Shown here: one piece after another, positions 37,092 through 44,630 of the stretch
How positions within the stretch are numbered: the stretch's first letter is position 1
Layout of the letters: each line of letters opens with the position of its first letter
Source: Betaproteobacteria bacterium HGW-Betaproteobacteria-7
GTDB lineage: Bacteria > Pseudomonadota > Gammaproteobacteria > Burkholderiales > Rhodocyclaceae
Direction: 5' to 3'
NCBI GenBank assembly: GCA_002840765.1
Contig: PHCE01000002.1
Location: forward strand, 496,001 to 560,000
DNA length: 64,000 bases
The notes under the pieces: generated by a model
The model's input: the letters and a program-made list of their open reading frames with translations, nothing else
Databases searched by the model: none
Told to the model about the DNA's origin: nothing
Position numbers and translations under genes: made by a program

Positions 37092-38087
37092 ATGAGAATC
37101 CAGGAATCGGTGGTCAATCTGTCGTCCACCCACGAGGCGACCAGTAGTCGCCACGTCGAAATCGAGACAGAAGTTGGCTTCCGCCAGCTATTCACTAGCC
37201 TGGCCGCCGAAGCCCCGGTGCTGACAGAGCAGGCAACGGCCCTGCGCCAGCGCGTGCAGAAGATGCTGGAGTCGCTGATCGACGCGATCATGGCGGCAAT
37301 GGACGGCCGTTGTTGCCGGGAAAAACCTGCCGGCGGCGACCCCTTGCCGGAGGCGGCGGAAAAACCGGGCCGCCCGGCCGGCGAACTGCTCTGGGGCCGC
37401 CGCATAAGTGAGCGGGTCAGCGAATCCGAGGCAACCACGGTTTGTGGCCAGGGCCAGGTGCGCACCTGCGACGGTCGGGAAATCGCTTTCGATTTCAGTG
37501 TCGCCATGCAGCGTGAGTACACCCGTGAGTCGGTCAGCGAAGAGGGCAGCATGGTCAGGCTACGCGACCCGCTGGTGCTCAGCTTCGCTGGCAATGCCTG
37601 CGAACTGACCGGCGAGCGCATCGCCTTCGATCTCGATGCCGACGGCTCGCCCGAGCAGATTCCCGGGCTGGCGGCCGGCAGTTGTTTCCTGGTCTTCGAC
37701 CGCAACGGCAACGGCCGGGCCGACGATGGCAGTGAACTGTTCGGTGTTGCCAGCGGTGACGGTTTTGCCGATCTGGCCAAGCTTGATGGCGATGGTAACG
37801 GCTGGATCGACGAGGGTGATGCCGCCTTCGCCCAACTGGCCTTGTGGTCTGGCGGGCAGTGGCGCAGTCTGGCCGGGCAGGGCGTCGGTGCGCTGTACAC
37901 CGGCTCGGTGGCCGCACCCTTCGCCCTCAAGGATGCCGACAACGAACTGCTCGGGCAGATCCGGGCGGCCGGCGTATATCTGCTGGAGAGCGGTCAGGCC
38001 GGCCTGATGCAACAGGTCGACCTGGCTGTGTCAGCGCCGCCGACCGCTGAGCAGCAGCCAGGCAAGGGCGATCAACTGGCCGCCTAG
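37092..38087 (+). CDS. Conserved hypothetical protein with calcium-binding-like DxDxDG motifs
   Basis: Protein of 331 residues with no signal peptide or membrane segment. The N-terminal 120 residues are charged and uncharacterised. The second half carries acidic loops of EF-hand or dockerin type: FDLDADGS (about 177-184), FDRNGNGRADDGSELFG (about 201-217) and LDGDGNGWIDEGD (about 232-244). This arrangement recurs in proteins of unknown role in aquatic proteobacteria and suggests calcium binding. A clear AGGAG precedes the ATG. The last 57 bp overlap the convergent MFS gene. Confidence 0.7.
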   Translation: MRIQESVVNLSSTHEATSSRHVEIETEVGFRQLFTSLAAEAPVLTEQATALRQRVQKMLESLIDAIMAAMDGRCCREKPAGGDPLPEAAEKPGRPAGELLWGRRISERVSESEATTVCGQGQVRTCDGREIAFDFSVAMQREYTRESVSEEGSMVRLRDPLVLSFAGNACELTGERIAFDLDADGSPEQIPGLAAGSCFLVFDRNGNGRADDGSELFGVASGDGFADLAKLDGDGNGWIDEGDAAFAQLALWSGGQWRSLAGQGVGALYTGSVAAPFALKDADNELLGQIRAAGVYLLESGQAGLMQQVDLAVSAPPTAEQQPGKGDQLAA

Positions 38088-39248
38088 CAGGCTGAGGAAG
38101 GCAATCCGGTAGGCCGGGCCAACCGCCCAGCCGCCGGCCTGCAGGGCATCGACGAGGCCGCCGATGCCCCATTGCAGACCGAAGGCGCCGAGGAAGACGA
38201 GCAGGTTGAGGGCGGTGTTGGCGCGCCCCGAGAGATTGCTCGGAAAAGCCTGGGAGACCAGCGAATAGGCAATGTTGGACAGCGAGAAGCAGGCGCCGAG
38301 TACCGGCCACAGCAACGCGCCGGCGAACTGCGGCTGCAGGCCGATCATGGCGAAGGCGGCAAAGGCGGCGACCATCGCCCAGCGATAGACCTTTTCCAGC
38401 GAGATACCGCGATGCACCAGGGCGGTAGCGAAGAAAGCCATGAACAGGAAGCCGCCGAGCATGGCCATGCCCATCCAGGTCAGGCGGGCGGCGACGGCGG
38501 CGCCATCGAGGCTTTCCATGACGTTCATCCAGCGCGACGCCCACAGCCCCTGGACGGCCATGAAGCCGCCGGTGAACCAGAACCCGGCCGGCGCGTAACG
38601 CCAGAAATGGCGGCTGGCAAAGATGCTGCGGACGCCGGCCAACTGCTCGGCGAAACCGACCCCCTTGCCGTCGCTCACCTTGTCCGGCACGAAGAGCCAC
38701 AGGGCGGCAGCGACGGCGAGCGTGACCACGGCCAGGCCGAGGACGATCTCGCGCCAGCCGGCGAAACCCAGCGCCAGTTCCAGCGGCTTGGCGGCAGCGA
38801 GGGCACCGAGGCCGCCGGAAGCCATGATCCAGCCGGTCAGCGAGGCCTGGCGCTCGGGCGGGAACCACTGGCTGAAGGCCTTGAACGAAGCCATCAGGCA
38901 GGCGGCGACGCCGAGGCCGATCAAGGCGCGGCCGCTGGTCAGGCCGGAGAGGGTGTCGGCCATGGCGAAAGTCGTGGCCCCGGCGGCGGCGATGACCAGC
39001 AGCATGGCCTCAACGCGGCGCGGTCCGAAGCGGTCGAGGAGCATGCCGAGTGGCAGCTGGGCGGCGCCGAAGGCGAGGAAATAGGTGCTGGTCAGCAGGC
39101 CGAGGGCATTGTCCGGCAGGCTGAGTTCGCCGGCGATGAGCGGACCGAGCACGGCATTGACCGTGCGATAGAGGTAGGAAAGGAAATAGCCGGCGGCAAA
39201 TGGCAGGAAGAGCCTGAGCATCAGGCTGCGCGGATCGGGTACGGTCAA
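38031..39248 (-). CDS. Major facilitator superfamily transporter
   Basis: Inner-membrane transporter with about 12 helices. The MFS loop 2-3 motif appears as GMLLDRFGPRRVEA near residue 70. The overall pattern resembles anion/sugar-phosphate-type MFS proteins but the substrate cannot be inferred. The start is uncertain: a TTG at 39248 has GGAG 5 bp upstream and overlaps the stop of the MOSC gene (TTGA), while an ATG at 39221 begins directly at the first helix without a clear ribosome site. I list the longer form. parS site 3 is 11 bp upstream of the TTG. Confidence 0.8.
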   Translation of the reverse strand: MTVPDPRSLMLRLFLPFAAGYFLSYLYRTVNAVLGPLIAGELSLPDNALGLLTSTYFLAFGAAQLPLGMLLDRFGPRRVEAMLLVIAAAGATTFAMADTLSGLTSGRALIGLGVAACLMASFKAFSQWFPPERQASLTGWIMASGGLGALAAAKPLELALGFAGWREIVLGLAVVTLAVAAALWLFVPDKVSDGKGVGFAEQLAGVRSIFASRHFWRYAPAGFWFTGGFMAVQGLWASRWMNVMESLDGAAVAARLTWMGMAMLGGFLFMAFFATALVHRGISLEKVYRWAMVAAFAAFAMIGLQPQFAGALLWPVLGACFSLSNIAYSLVSQAFPSNLSGRANTALNLLVFLGAFGLQWGIGGLVDALQAGGWAVGPAYRIAFLSLLGGQLIALAWLLLSGRRR

Positions 39249-39943
39249 GCTTGCTCCGGTTTCACGTGGAACGACTTTGGTGGTGGGGCATCGCCGTCGC
39301 GACGCAGCCAGTTCAGGCGTTGAAGGATTTTTTGTCGCCAACTTTCGGCGATGGCACTGACCGCCGCCAGGCGTTCGAGTTCCGCCAGTTCCGGGCGGTG
39401 GGTCTGCCACAACAGCATGGCCTCGGCCAGCGTCGGGTTATCGGCGGGCGAATGCTCGAGCAGCAGAGGGTCGCCGGGAGTGACCTGGCCCCCGGTCAGG
39501 ACGCGCCAGTACCAGCCGGTCAGCCGTTGTTCGGCGATGAAGGCGGCCATGCCTTCACTGGCGAAGCGTTCGTCAATCTTCCAGCAGGGGTTGCGCGGCT
39601 GGCAGACCTGCAGGCGGGCGCCGCCGAGTTGCCAGATGTCTCCGAGGCGAACGGCCGCTTCGTCCAGTTCGTTTGTCGACAGGTTTTCGCCCATGCTGCC
39701 CGGCACCAGTTGGCGGGCGGCTTCGGGAAAGCGCTGGGCGAGCACCGGATAATGAGTTGCCGGATACAGGTGTACGGCCTTCTCCGGACCGCCATGGACA
39801 CGCCGGTCGGCCTGCTGGTCGCCGCTGAAGCCTTCGCTGTCAAGTGTCACGGGCGCCGTCACCGGCTGCTTGTAGATGCCGGTTGGGCGTCCGGACTCGG
39901 GGAGCGGGCGGATGCCGCCGATGAATAGGGAGATTTGGGCCAT
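39245..39943 (-). CDS. MOSC domain protein (YiiM-like)
   Basis: Cytoplasmic 232-residue protein. The MOSC (molybdenum cofactor sulfurase C-terminal) domain spans about 25-165 with GFSGDQQADRRVHGG, GSMGENLSTNEL and the conserved cysteine in CQPRNPCWK, closely following E. coli YiiM including the C-terminal three-helix region. YiiM-type proteins bind molybdenum cofactor and reduce N-hydroxylated compounds such as base analogues. The last codons contain parS site 3. It overlaps the MFS gene start. Confidence 0.83.
   Translation of the reverse strand: MAQISLFIGGIRPLPESGRPTGIYKQPVTAPVTLDSEGFSGDQQADRRVHGGPEKAVHLYPATHYPVLAQRFPEAARQLVPGSMGENLSTNELDEAAVRLGDIWQLGGARLQVCQPRNPCWKIDERFASEGMAAFIAEQRLTGWYWRVLTGGQVTPGDPLLLEHSPADNPTLAEAMLLWQTHRPELAELERLAAVSAIAESWRQKILQRLNWLRRDGDAPPPKSFHVKPEQA
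39259..39272. promoter_or_regulatory. parS-like ParB-binding site 3
   Basis: GTTTCACGTGGAAC fits the parS core GTTYCACGTGRAAC. It lies in the 3' end of the MOSC gene, just upstream of the MFS transporter start. Confidence 0.8.
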
Positions 39944-39987
39944 GGAAGCGCGATTGTGCCATTACTGGGCGCTGGCGCGGCCGGCGA

Positions 39988-40887
39988 TCAATCCCACAAC
40001 CAGGCGGCGCCGCGGACGCCGGAAGAGTCGCCGTGGCAGGGTTTCAGGAAGCGGGTGCGCAAGGTGTCGGAAAAGACATGCGGGGCGCAGCAGTCCGGCA
40101 GGTTGCGGTAAAGGCGGTCGATGTTGGAAAGGCCGCCGCCGAGGACGATGACGTCCGGGTCGAGCAGGTTGATGACGCCGGCCAAGGCGCGGCCCAGGCG
40201 TTCCTCGTAGCGCTGCAGACTGGCGTCGCAGGCCACATCGCCAGCCTCGGCAGCAGCGGCGATGGCTGCCGCTGACAATTCACCACCACCATGGGCGCGA
40301 TGGTCGGCGGCCAGAGCCGGTCCGGCCAGATAGGTTTCGATGCAGCCCTGGCGGCCGCAGTAGCAGGCCGGCAAGGGCAGGTCAGCCGCCGTCGGCAGCG
40401 GCAGCGGGTTATGCCCCCATTCGCCGGCAATGGCATTGCAACCGGCCAGGGGTTGGCGGTTGATGACGATGCCACCGCCGACGCCGGTGCCGAGAATGAT
40501 GCCAAAGACGCAGTGCGCGTCGCGGGCGGCACCATCGACAGCCTCGGAGAGGGCAAAGCAGTTGGCGTCGTTGGCCAGCCTGACCTCGCGGCCGAGTTGT
40601 CGCTGCAGGTCGTGGCGAAGCGGCCGGCCGATCAGGCAGGTGGAGTTGGCATTCTTGATCAGGCCGCTGGCCAGCGATTCGGCGCCGGGAATGCCGATGC
40701 CGACGCTGCCGCGGCGGCCCAGTTCACTTTCGGCAGCGGTGACCAGCTCACCGATGACCGCCAGCGTTGCCGAGTAATCACCCTGCGGCGTGGTGAGGCG
40801 CCGGCGCAACAGCGGGCGACCGTCGTCGTCCAGCGCGATGATCTCGATCTTGCTGCCGCCGAGGTCAATGCCGAGGCGCAGGCTCAC
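39988..40887 (-). CDS. mak: ROK-family fructokinase (Mak-like)
   Basis: Sugar kinase of 299 residues. The N-terminal ATP-binding motif LGIDLGGSKIEIIAL, the substrate loop IPGAESLASGLIKNANST, the ROK zinc motif in CYCGRQGCIET and the C-terminal HGDSSGVRGAAWLW all track E. coli Mak (302 residues) closely, so fructose is the probable substrate. The GTG start at 40887 overlaps the stop of the upstream gene (GTGA). Confidence 0.87.
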   Translation of the reverse strand: MSLRLGIDLGGSKIEIIALDDDGRPLLRRRLTTPQGDYSATLAVIGELVTAAESELGRRGSVGIGIPGAESLASGLIKNANSTCLIGRPLRHDLQRQLGREVRLANDANCFALSEAVDGAARDAHCVFGIILGTGVGGGIVINRQPLAGCNAIAGEWGHNPLPLPTAADLPLPACYCGRQGCIETYLAGPALAADHRAHGGGELSAAAIAAAAEAGDVACDASLQRYEERLGRALAGVINLLDPDVIVLGGGLSNIDRLYRNLPDCCAPHVFSDTLRTRFLKPCHGDSSGVRGAAWLWD

Positions 40888-41534
40888 ACGCGGACAGCGA
40901 CGCCCTTGACGTTGCCGTAGGTGGTGGTCAGCGTGCGCAACACGCTGGCGCCGGCCTCGAGCAGCAGCATGAACAGGTTGCGTTCGGTGTACAGGCAGAC
41001 CGGCCGTGCGATGCCGTATTTTTCGGCGAGCGCCGGGGCGAGCGGGGCAAAGCGCTGATCGATGGGTAGTTCGCCGCCGGGATAACCGTCGCCCAGCTCG
41101 GAATGCAGGCCGAGGATGGAGATGTACAACTTGCCGCCGATCTTCAGCTTGAGCAGCAGCTGGCGGACGACGATGCGCGCCTGTTCGTAAGGCATGCCGC
41201 ACAGGCCGCGGCGGAGGACGATGATGTCGTAGGGTTCGCCCGGCGAATCTGCCGGCAGGTCGGTGAGGCCCATGGTGGCGAAAGTGATGTCGTCGCGCAG
41301 GCCGGCGGCGAGGATGCGCCCCTCGGTTTCGCGGCGACTCGCCGCCACGTCGCCGACGGTGACACTGGCACCGAGGCGGGCGAATTTGATGGCAAGCGAG
41401 CAGCGCCCGGCAGGAAGAACGAGAATGGAGGCGCGATGATCGATGCGCTGCCGTTTGGCACATTCCTCAAGCGCCAGGCGCTCGTTTTCATCGTTCCCGA
41501 TAGTGAAGGGATTGGCGTTAGTATTGTTGTCCAT
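40884..41534 (-). CDS. Methyltransferase-like protein of unknown function
   Basis: Soluble 216-residue protein with the shape of a Rossmann-like AdoMet methyltransferase: a motif-I region ILVLPAGRCSLAIKFARLGA, a following acidic strand TVGD and the motif-IV-like YDIIVLRRG. The glycine-rich GxGxG is replaced by PAGRC, so activity is uncertain. I chose the ATG at 41534, which has GGAG 9 bp upstream, over one at 41558 with none. It is co-transcribed with the fructokinase gene. The substrate is unknown. Confidence 0.6.
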   Translation of the reverse strand: MDNNTNANPFTIGNDENERLALEECAKRQRIDHRASILVLPAGRCSLAIKFARLGASVTVGDVAASRRETEGRILAAGLRDDITFATMGLTDLPADSPGEPYDIIVLRRGLCGMPYEQARIVVRQLLLKLKIGGKLYISILGLHSELGDGYPGGELPIDQRFAPLAPALAEKYGIARPVCLYTERNLFMLLLEAGASVLRTLTTTYGNVKGVAVRV

Positions 41535-41614
41535 ATCGTCTCGCTCCGTTCTCTGCATTCTGCATGATGGCCGGGGCGAATGACAATCAGACGAAAGTAT
41601 CAGAAGGAAATGAC

Positions 41615-41938
41615 ATGCTGGTCACCTTTACTTCCAGTGAGACTGGAGAACTGATGATGTTCGCCGAACCGGCGCGCATTCTGTTGCAGGCAGTCGGCAA
41701 GGAAACCTTGGGGCGCGGCTCGTTCACCCGCGAGGAAATGGCGGCGGCAGCGCAAACCCTGCGTCAGTCCTTGGCCCGGGCCGAGGCTCCGCCATCCGAG
41801 GAGAGCGATGAAGAGGGCGGTAGCGAGCCGGTGGTGGCCATCGGTCAGCGGGCCTGGCCCTTCATCGACATGCTGGAACGCACGGCGAAGGGCGGTCCGG
41901 ACGCCAACATCGTCTGGCGGGCGGCGGCAGATTTCTGA
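41615..41938 (+). CDS. DUF1840 family protein
   Basis: Small soluble protein of 107 residues. MLVTFTSSETGELMMF at the start and the C-terminal AIGQRAWPFIDMLERTA identify the DUF1840 family, which is common in betaproteobacteria and uncharacterised. An acidic linker (SEESDEEGG) lies between the halves. The ATG at 41615 has AAGGA 6 bp upstream; the upstream in-frame ATG at 41564 would add an untypical leader. It is convergent with the next gene. Confidence 0.75.
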   Translation: MLVTFTSSETGELMMFAEPARILLQAVGKETLGRGSFTREEMAAAAQTLRQSLARAEAPPSEESDEEGGSEPVVAIGQRAWPFIDMLERTAKGGPDANIVWRAAADF

Positions 41939-41953
41939 AGCCAGACAGCCGGC

Positions 41954-42514
41954 TCAGAACAGCTCGATATCGTCGCTCTTGTCCTTCATTTCGGCCATGA
42001 ATTTATCGATGGCCTCGTGTACCGGCATGCCGTGCATGACGGCCTCGAACATGGCGACTTCATCGGCCGTGGTGTATTTGGCCTTGATGCGCTGTTGCAG
42101 GGCGACCCACTCGCCGGGATTGAACAGGCGCCCCTGATCGCCAACCAGTTCGCTCAGCTCGCCAAGACTGAGCCCGACATGGGCGAGGCGCTGGACGAGC
42201 TTATCGTAGAACTGAAAAGCGATGATCGCCTGACGCACCATCAGCGAAACCTGCCCGGAGGCACCGAGCAGGCTCCCTTTGGCGGCACCGGCGGGTCCCT
42301 CATCCGGCAACGTGGCCAGCGTATCGCCGATGTTGTGCAGGTAGTCGGCCATGGAGGTGAAAGAGTGCGTCAGTACGTCGACCGAAGCATTGCTGTCCTT
42401 CATCGCCGCTTCGATCTGCACCGCCGCCAGTTCCAGCAACAGGACGGTCTCGCGAACCTGACTCCAGTTCAGGTCGGGCTGGTGGGCGGTGGTGCCTTGA
42501 AGGGGCATCTTCAT
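41954..42514 (-). CDS. Conserved helical protein, CheZ-like tail
   Basis: Protein of 186 residues, predicted almost wholly helical. It has VLLLELAAVQIEAAM, AIIAFQFYDKLVQRLAHV and NPGEWVALQQRIKAKY, which recur in a conserved family of beta- and gammaproteobacteria with no assigned function. The end, MKDKSDDIELF, resembles the CheY-binding tail of CheZ (DDLLDSLGF). The ATG at 42514 has AAGGAA upstream. A phosphatase or CheY-interaction role is only an inference; no CheZ catalytic Asp/Gln pair can be assigned with certainty. Confidence 0.6.
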   Translation of the reverse strand: MKMPLQGTTAHQPDLNWSQVRETVLLLELAAVQIEAAMKDSNASVDVLTHSFTSMADYLHNIGDTLATLPDEGPAGAAKGSLLGASGQVSLMVRQAIIAFQFYDKLVQRLAHVGLSLGELSELVGDQGRLFNPGEWVALQQRIKAKYTTADEVAMFEAVMHGMPVHEAIDKFMAEMKDKSDDIELF

Positions 42515-42638
42515 GTCTGTCGTTCCTTGTCCGGGCGAGCGGGAAACAGTCGGCGGTGGGCCGGCAAGCGCCAGACTATAGCGCATTCCCAAGCGCCGGC
42601 GATCGACTGTGCTGGCCGCTTGGCGGGATAATCAGCGG

Positions 42639-43346
42639 ATGCCTCATCTCCTTTTCTACCTGTTGACCATGCTCGCTGCGGCGCCGCTGGCGGCCGCTCC
42701 TCTGGTGGCTGTCGATGTCGGCCATGGGCTGGTCGATAGTGGTGCGATCAGCGCCCGCGGTCGTAGCGAATTCGAGTTCAACCGACAGTTCGCCACAGTG
42801 CTCGGCAGGGCGCTCGAGCAGCGGCAGATTGCCGTCCGCCGCGTCAATTTCGCCGGCGACATCGGCAGTCTGCAGGAGCGGCCGCAGCAGGCGGCGGGCA
42901 GCGATTTCTTCCTCTCCGTGCATCACGATTCGATCAGTCCGGACTGGCTGCAGTTCTGGGACTGGGACGGCAGCGAGGCGAGCTATACCGAGGTCAAACG
43001 CGGTTTCGGCCTGTTCGTTTCAGCGCAGAACCCGGATCTCGCCAGCAGCCTGCGCTGTGCGTCCACAATTGGCGCCGTGTTGCGGCGCAATGGCTTCACA
43101 CCATCTTCCTGGCACGGCCGCAAGCACTTGGCAGCCGATGGCCTGAATGGCGTCTGGTATTACGACAACCTGGTGGTGCTCTATCGCACGACGCTACCGG
43201 CCGTGCTCTTCGAGGCCGGCGTCATCAAGCACCGGGAAGAGGAACTGGAACTGCTCGACCCGCAGCGCCAGGCGCGCATGGCCGATGCCGTGGCGACCGG
43301 CATCGCTGCCTGCTTGTTCGTTACAGGAAAATCGGTTCGGGACTGA
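42639..43346 (+). CDS. N-acetylmuramoyl-L-alanine amidase (Amidase_3)
   Basis: Exported zinc amidase that cuts the bond between muramic acid and the peptide in cell wall. A signal peptide (about 1-20, [13 protein letters not shown]) is followed by the Amidase_3 domain. Zinc ligands are in VAVDVGHG, the glutamate of SEFEFNRQF and SVHHDS; the catalytic glutamate is in [14 protein letters not shown]. There is no AMIN or repeat domain. It has 235 residues from the ATG at 42639. The 3' end overlaps convergent murB by 26 bp. Confidence 0.87.
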   Translation: MPHLLFYLLTMLAAAPLAAAPLVAVDVGHGLVDSGAISARGRSEFEFNRQFATVLGRALEQRQIAVRRVNFAGDIGSLQERPQQAAGSDFFLSVHHDSISPDWLQFWDWDGSEASYTEVKRGFGLFVSAQNPDLASSLRCASTIGAVLRRNGFTPSSWHGRKHLAADGLNGVWYYDNLVVLYRTTLPAVLFEAGVIKHREEELELLDPQRQARMADAVATGIAACLFVTGKSVRD

Positions 43347-44334
43347 GTTCGACGGCGAATTTTTCGCGTACGGCGGCCTGCACCGCCGTCATCGTACGCC
43401 GCACGTCGGCACCGGTCGCCCCGCCGCGATTGACCAGAACCAGCGCCTGCTTCTCATACATGCCGACCGGCCCGAGCGACTTGCCCTTCCAGCCGGCCTG
43501 CTCGATCAGCCAGCCCGCAGCCAGCTTGACCCGCCCGTCCGGCTGCGGGTAGCGCGGCAGGCCGGGGTGTCGGTCGGCCAGTCTGGCGGCTGTCGGGGCG
43601 TCTACCAGCGGATTATGGAAAAAGCTGCCGGCATTCGGCATGACCGCGGGATCGGGCAGCTTGCGCTGGCGAATGGCGATGATCGCGGCAGCAACATCCG
43701 GTGCCGTCGGCGTGGCGATTTCGCGCGCGGCCAGTTCCTGGGCGACATCGGCATAGCGGATATTGGCCACCCACTGCTTGGGCAGGCGGAAGACGACGGA
43801 AACGATGGCCAGTCGGCCGCTCAGATGCCAGCCCTGCTGCTTGAACAGACTGTCACGGTAGCCGAAGCGGCAGGCCGCGCGATCGAAGCTGATGAGCTCA
43901 CCACGCTCAAAATCCCAAGCTTGCAGCGAGTGGAAGTACTCACACACCTCAAGCCCGTAGGCGCCGATATTCTGGATCGGTGCCGCCCCGACGGTACCCG
44001 GAATCAGGCTCAGGTTCTCCAGCCCTGGCCAGCCCTGGGCTAGCGTCCACTGAACGAAGTCATGCCAGTTCTCGCCGGCCCCGGCTTCGATGTACCAGGC
44101 TTCGCCATCCACCTGCACCAGGCGTTTGCCAGGAATCGTCATGTGCAGCACCAGACCGTCGAAATCGCCGCTCAGCACCAGGTTGCTGCCACCGCCGAGG
44201 ATGAAGCGGCGCATTTCCGTTTGCCCGATATCAGCCAGCTGGCCGGCGCTGGTAATTCTTTCGTAGCGGGCGGCCCGGCCGGGGAGGGCAAGGGTGTTGA
44301 AGGGGGTGAGGTCGATGTTGAGGGCGGCGGGCAT
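43321..44334 (-). CDS. murB: UDP-N-acetylenolpyruvoylglucosamine reductase
   Basis: FAD enzyme that reduces UDP-GlcNAc-enolpyruvate to UDP-MurNAc in peptidoglycan synthesis. The 337 residues match type I MurB of E. coli: [16 protein letters not shown] (FAD binding), [28 protein letters not shown] and NAGSFFHNP with the proton-donor serine, followed by [12 protein letters not shown]. It is a stand-alone murB outside the division cluster. The first residues ([15 protein letters not shown]) replace the usual short leader. Confidence 0.95.
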   Translation of the reverse strand: MPAALNIDLTPFNTLALPGRAARYERITSAGQLADIGQTEMRRFILGGGSNLVLSGDFDGLVLHMTIPGKRLVQVDGEAWYIEAGAGENWHDFVQWTLAQGWPGLENLSLIPGTVGAAPIQNIGAYGLEVCEYFHSLQAWDFERGELISFDRAACRFGYRDSLFKQQGWHLSGRLAIVSVVFRLPKQWVANIRYADVAQELAAREIATPTAPDVAAAIIAIRQRKLPDPAVMPNAGSFFHNPLVDAPTAARLADRHPGLPRYPQPDGRVKLAAGWLIEQAGWKGKSLGPVGMYEKQALVLVNRGGATGADVRRTMTAVQAAVREKFAVELSPEPIFL

Positions 44335-44630
44335 GGAGGGGGATTTTCGTTGATTAATGGTTTTGTTGGTTGCTTTTGGTTGATGCGATTGGCCTTGCAG
44401 GCCTCGGCAAGCCGCACCACCAGCGCCGGATCAGCGCTGCCCGACAGGAGTTCCTTGGTTTCGGCCAGCGGCGGCCGATGACGCTCTCGTTGACGCCGAT
44501 AACGGAGGTGACGCCTGTCACTGCCACGCCCGCCAACGATGTGCGCATCCTCCCGGAAACAGGGTGCGCTATCGCACAGACGTCGGTAGGTTATCAGCAT
44601 AGACATTGGGGAACACACCAGGAAATAGCC
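44335..44630 (-). other. Intergenic region with a possible decayed coding remnant
   Basis: These 296 bp separate murB from the autotransporter gene. On the minus strand two frames look protein-like: VTGVTSVIGVNESVIG (starting from an ATG at 44548) and, after a shift near 44470, [19 protein letters not shown] followed by LAEACKANR. Together they could be one gene fragment broken by a frameshift, with no recognisable start or stop. I could not identify the family. The remainder is presumably the autotransporter promoter, without clear -35/-10 boxes. Confidence 0.25.
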
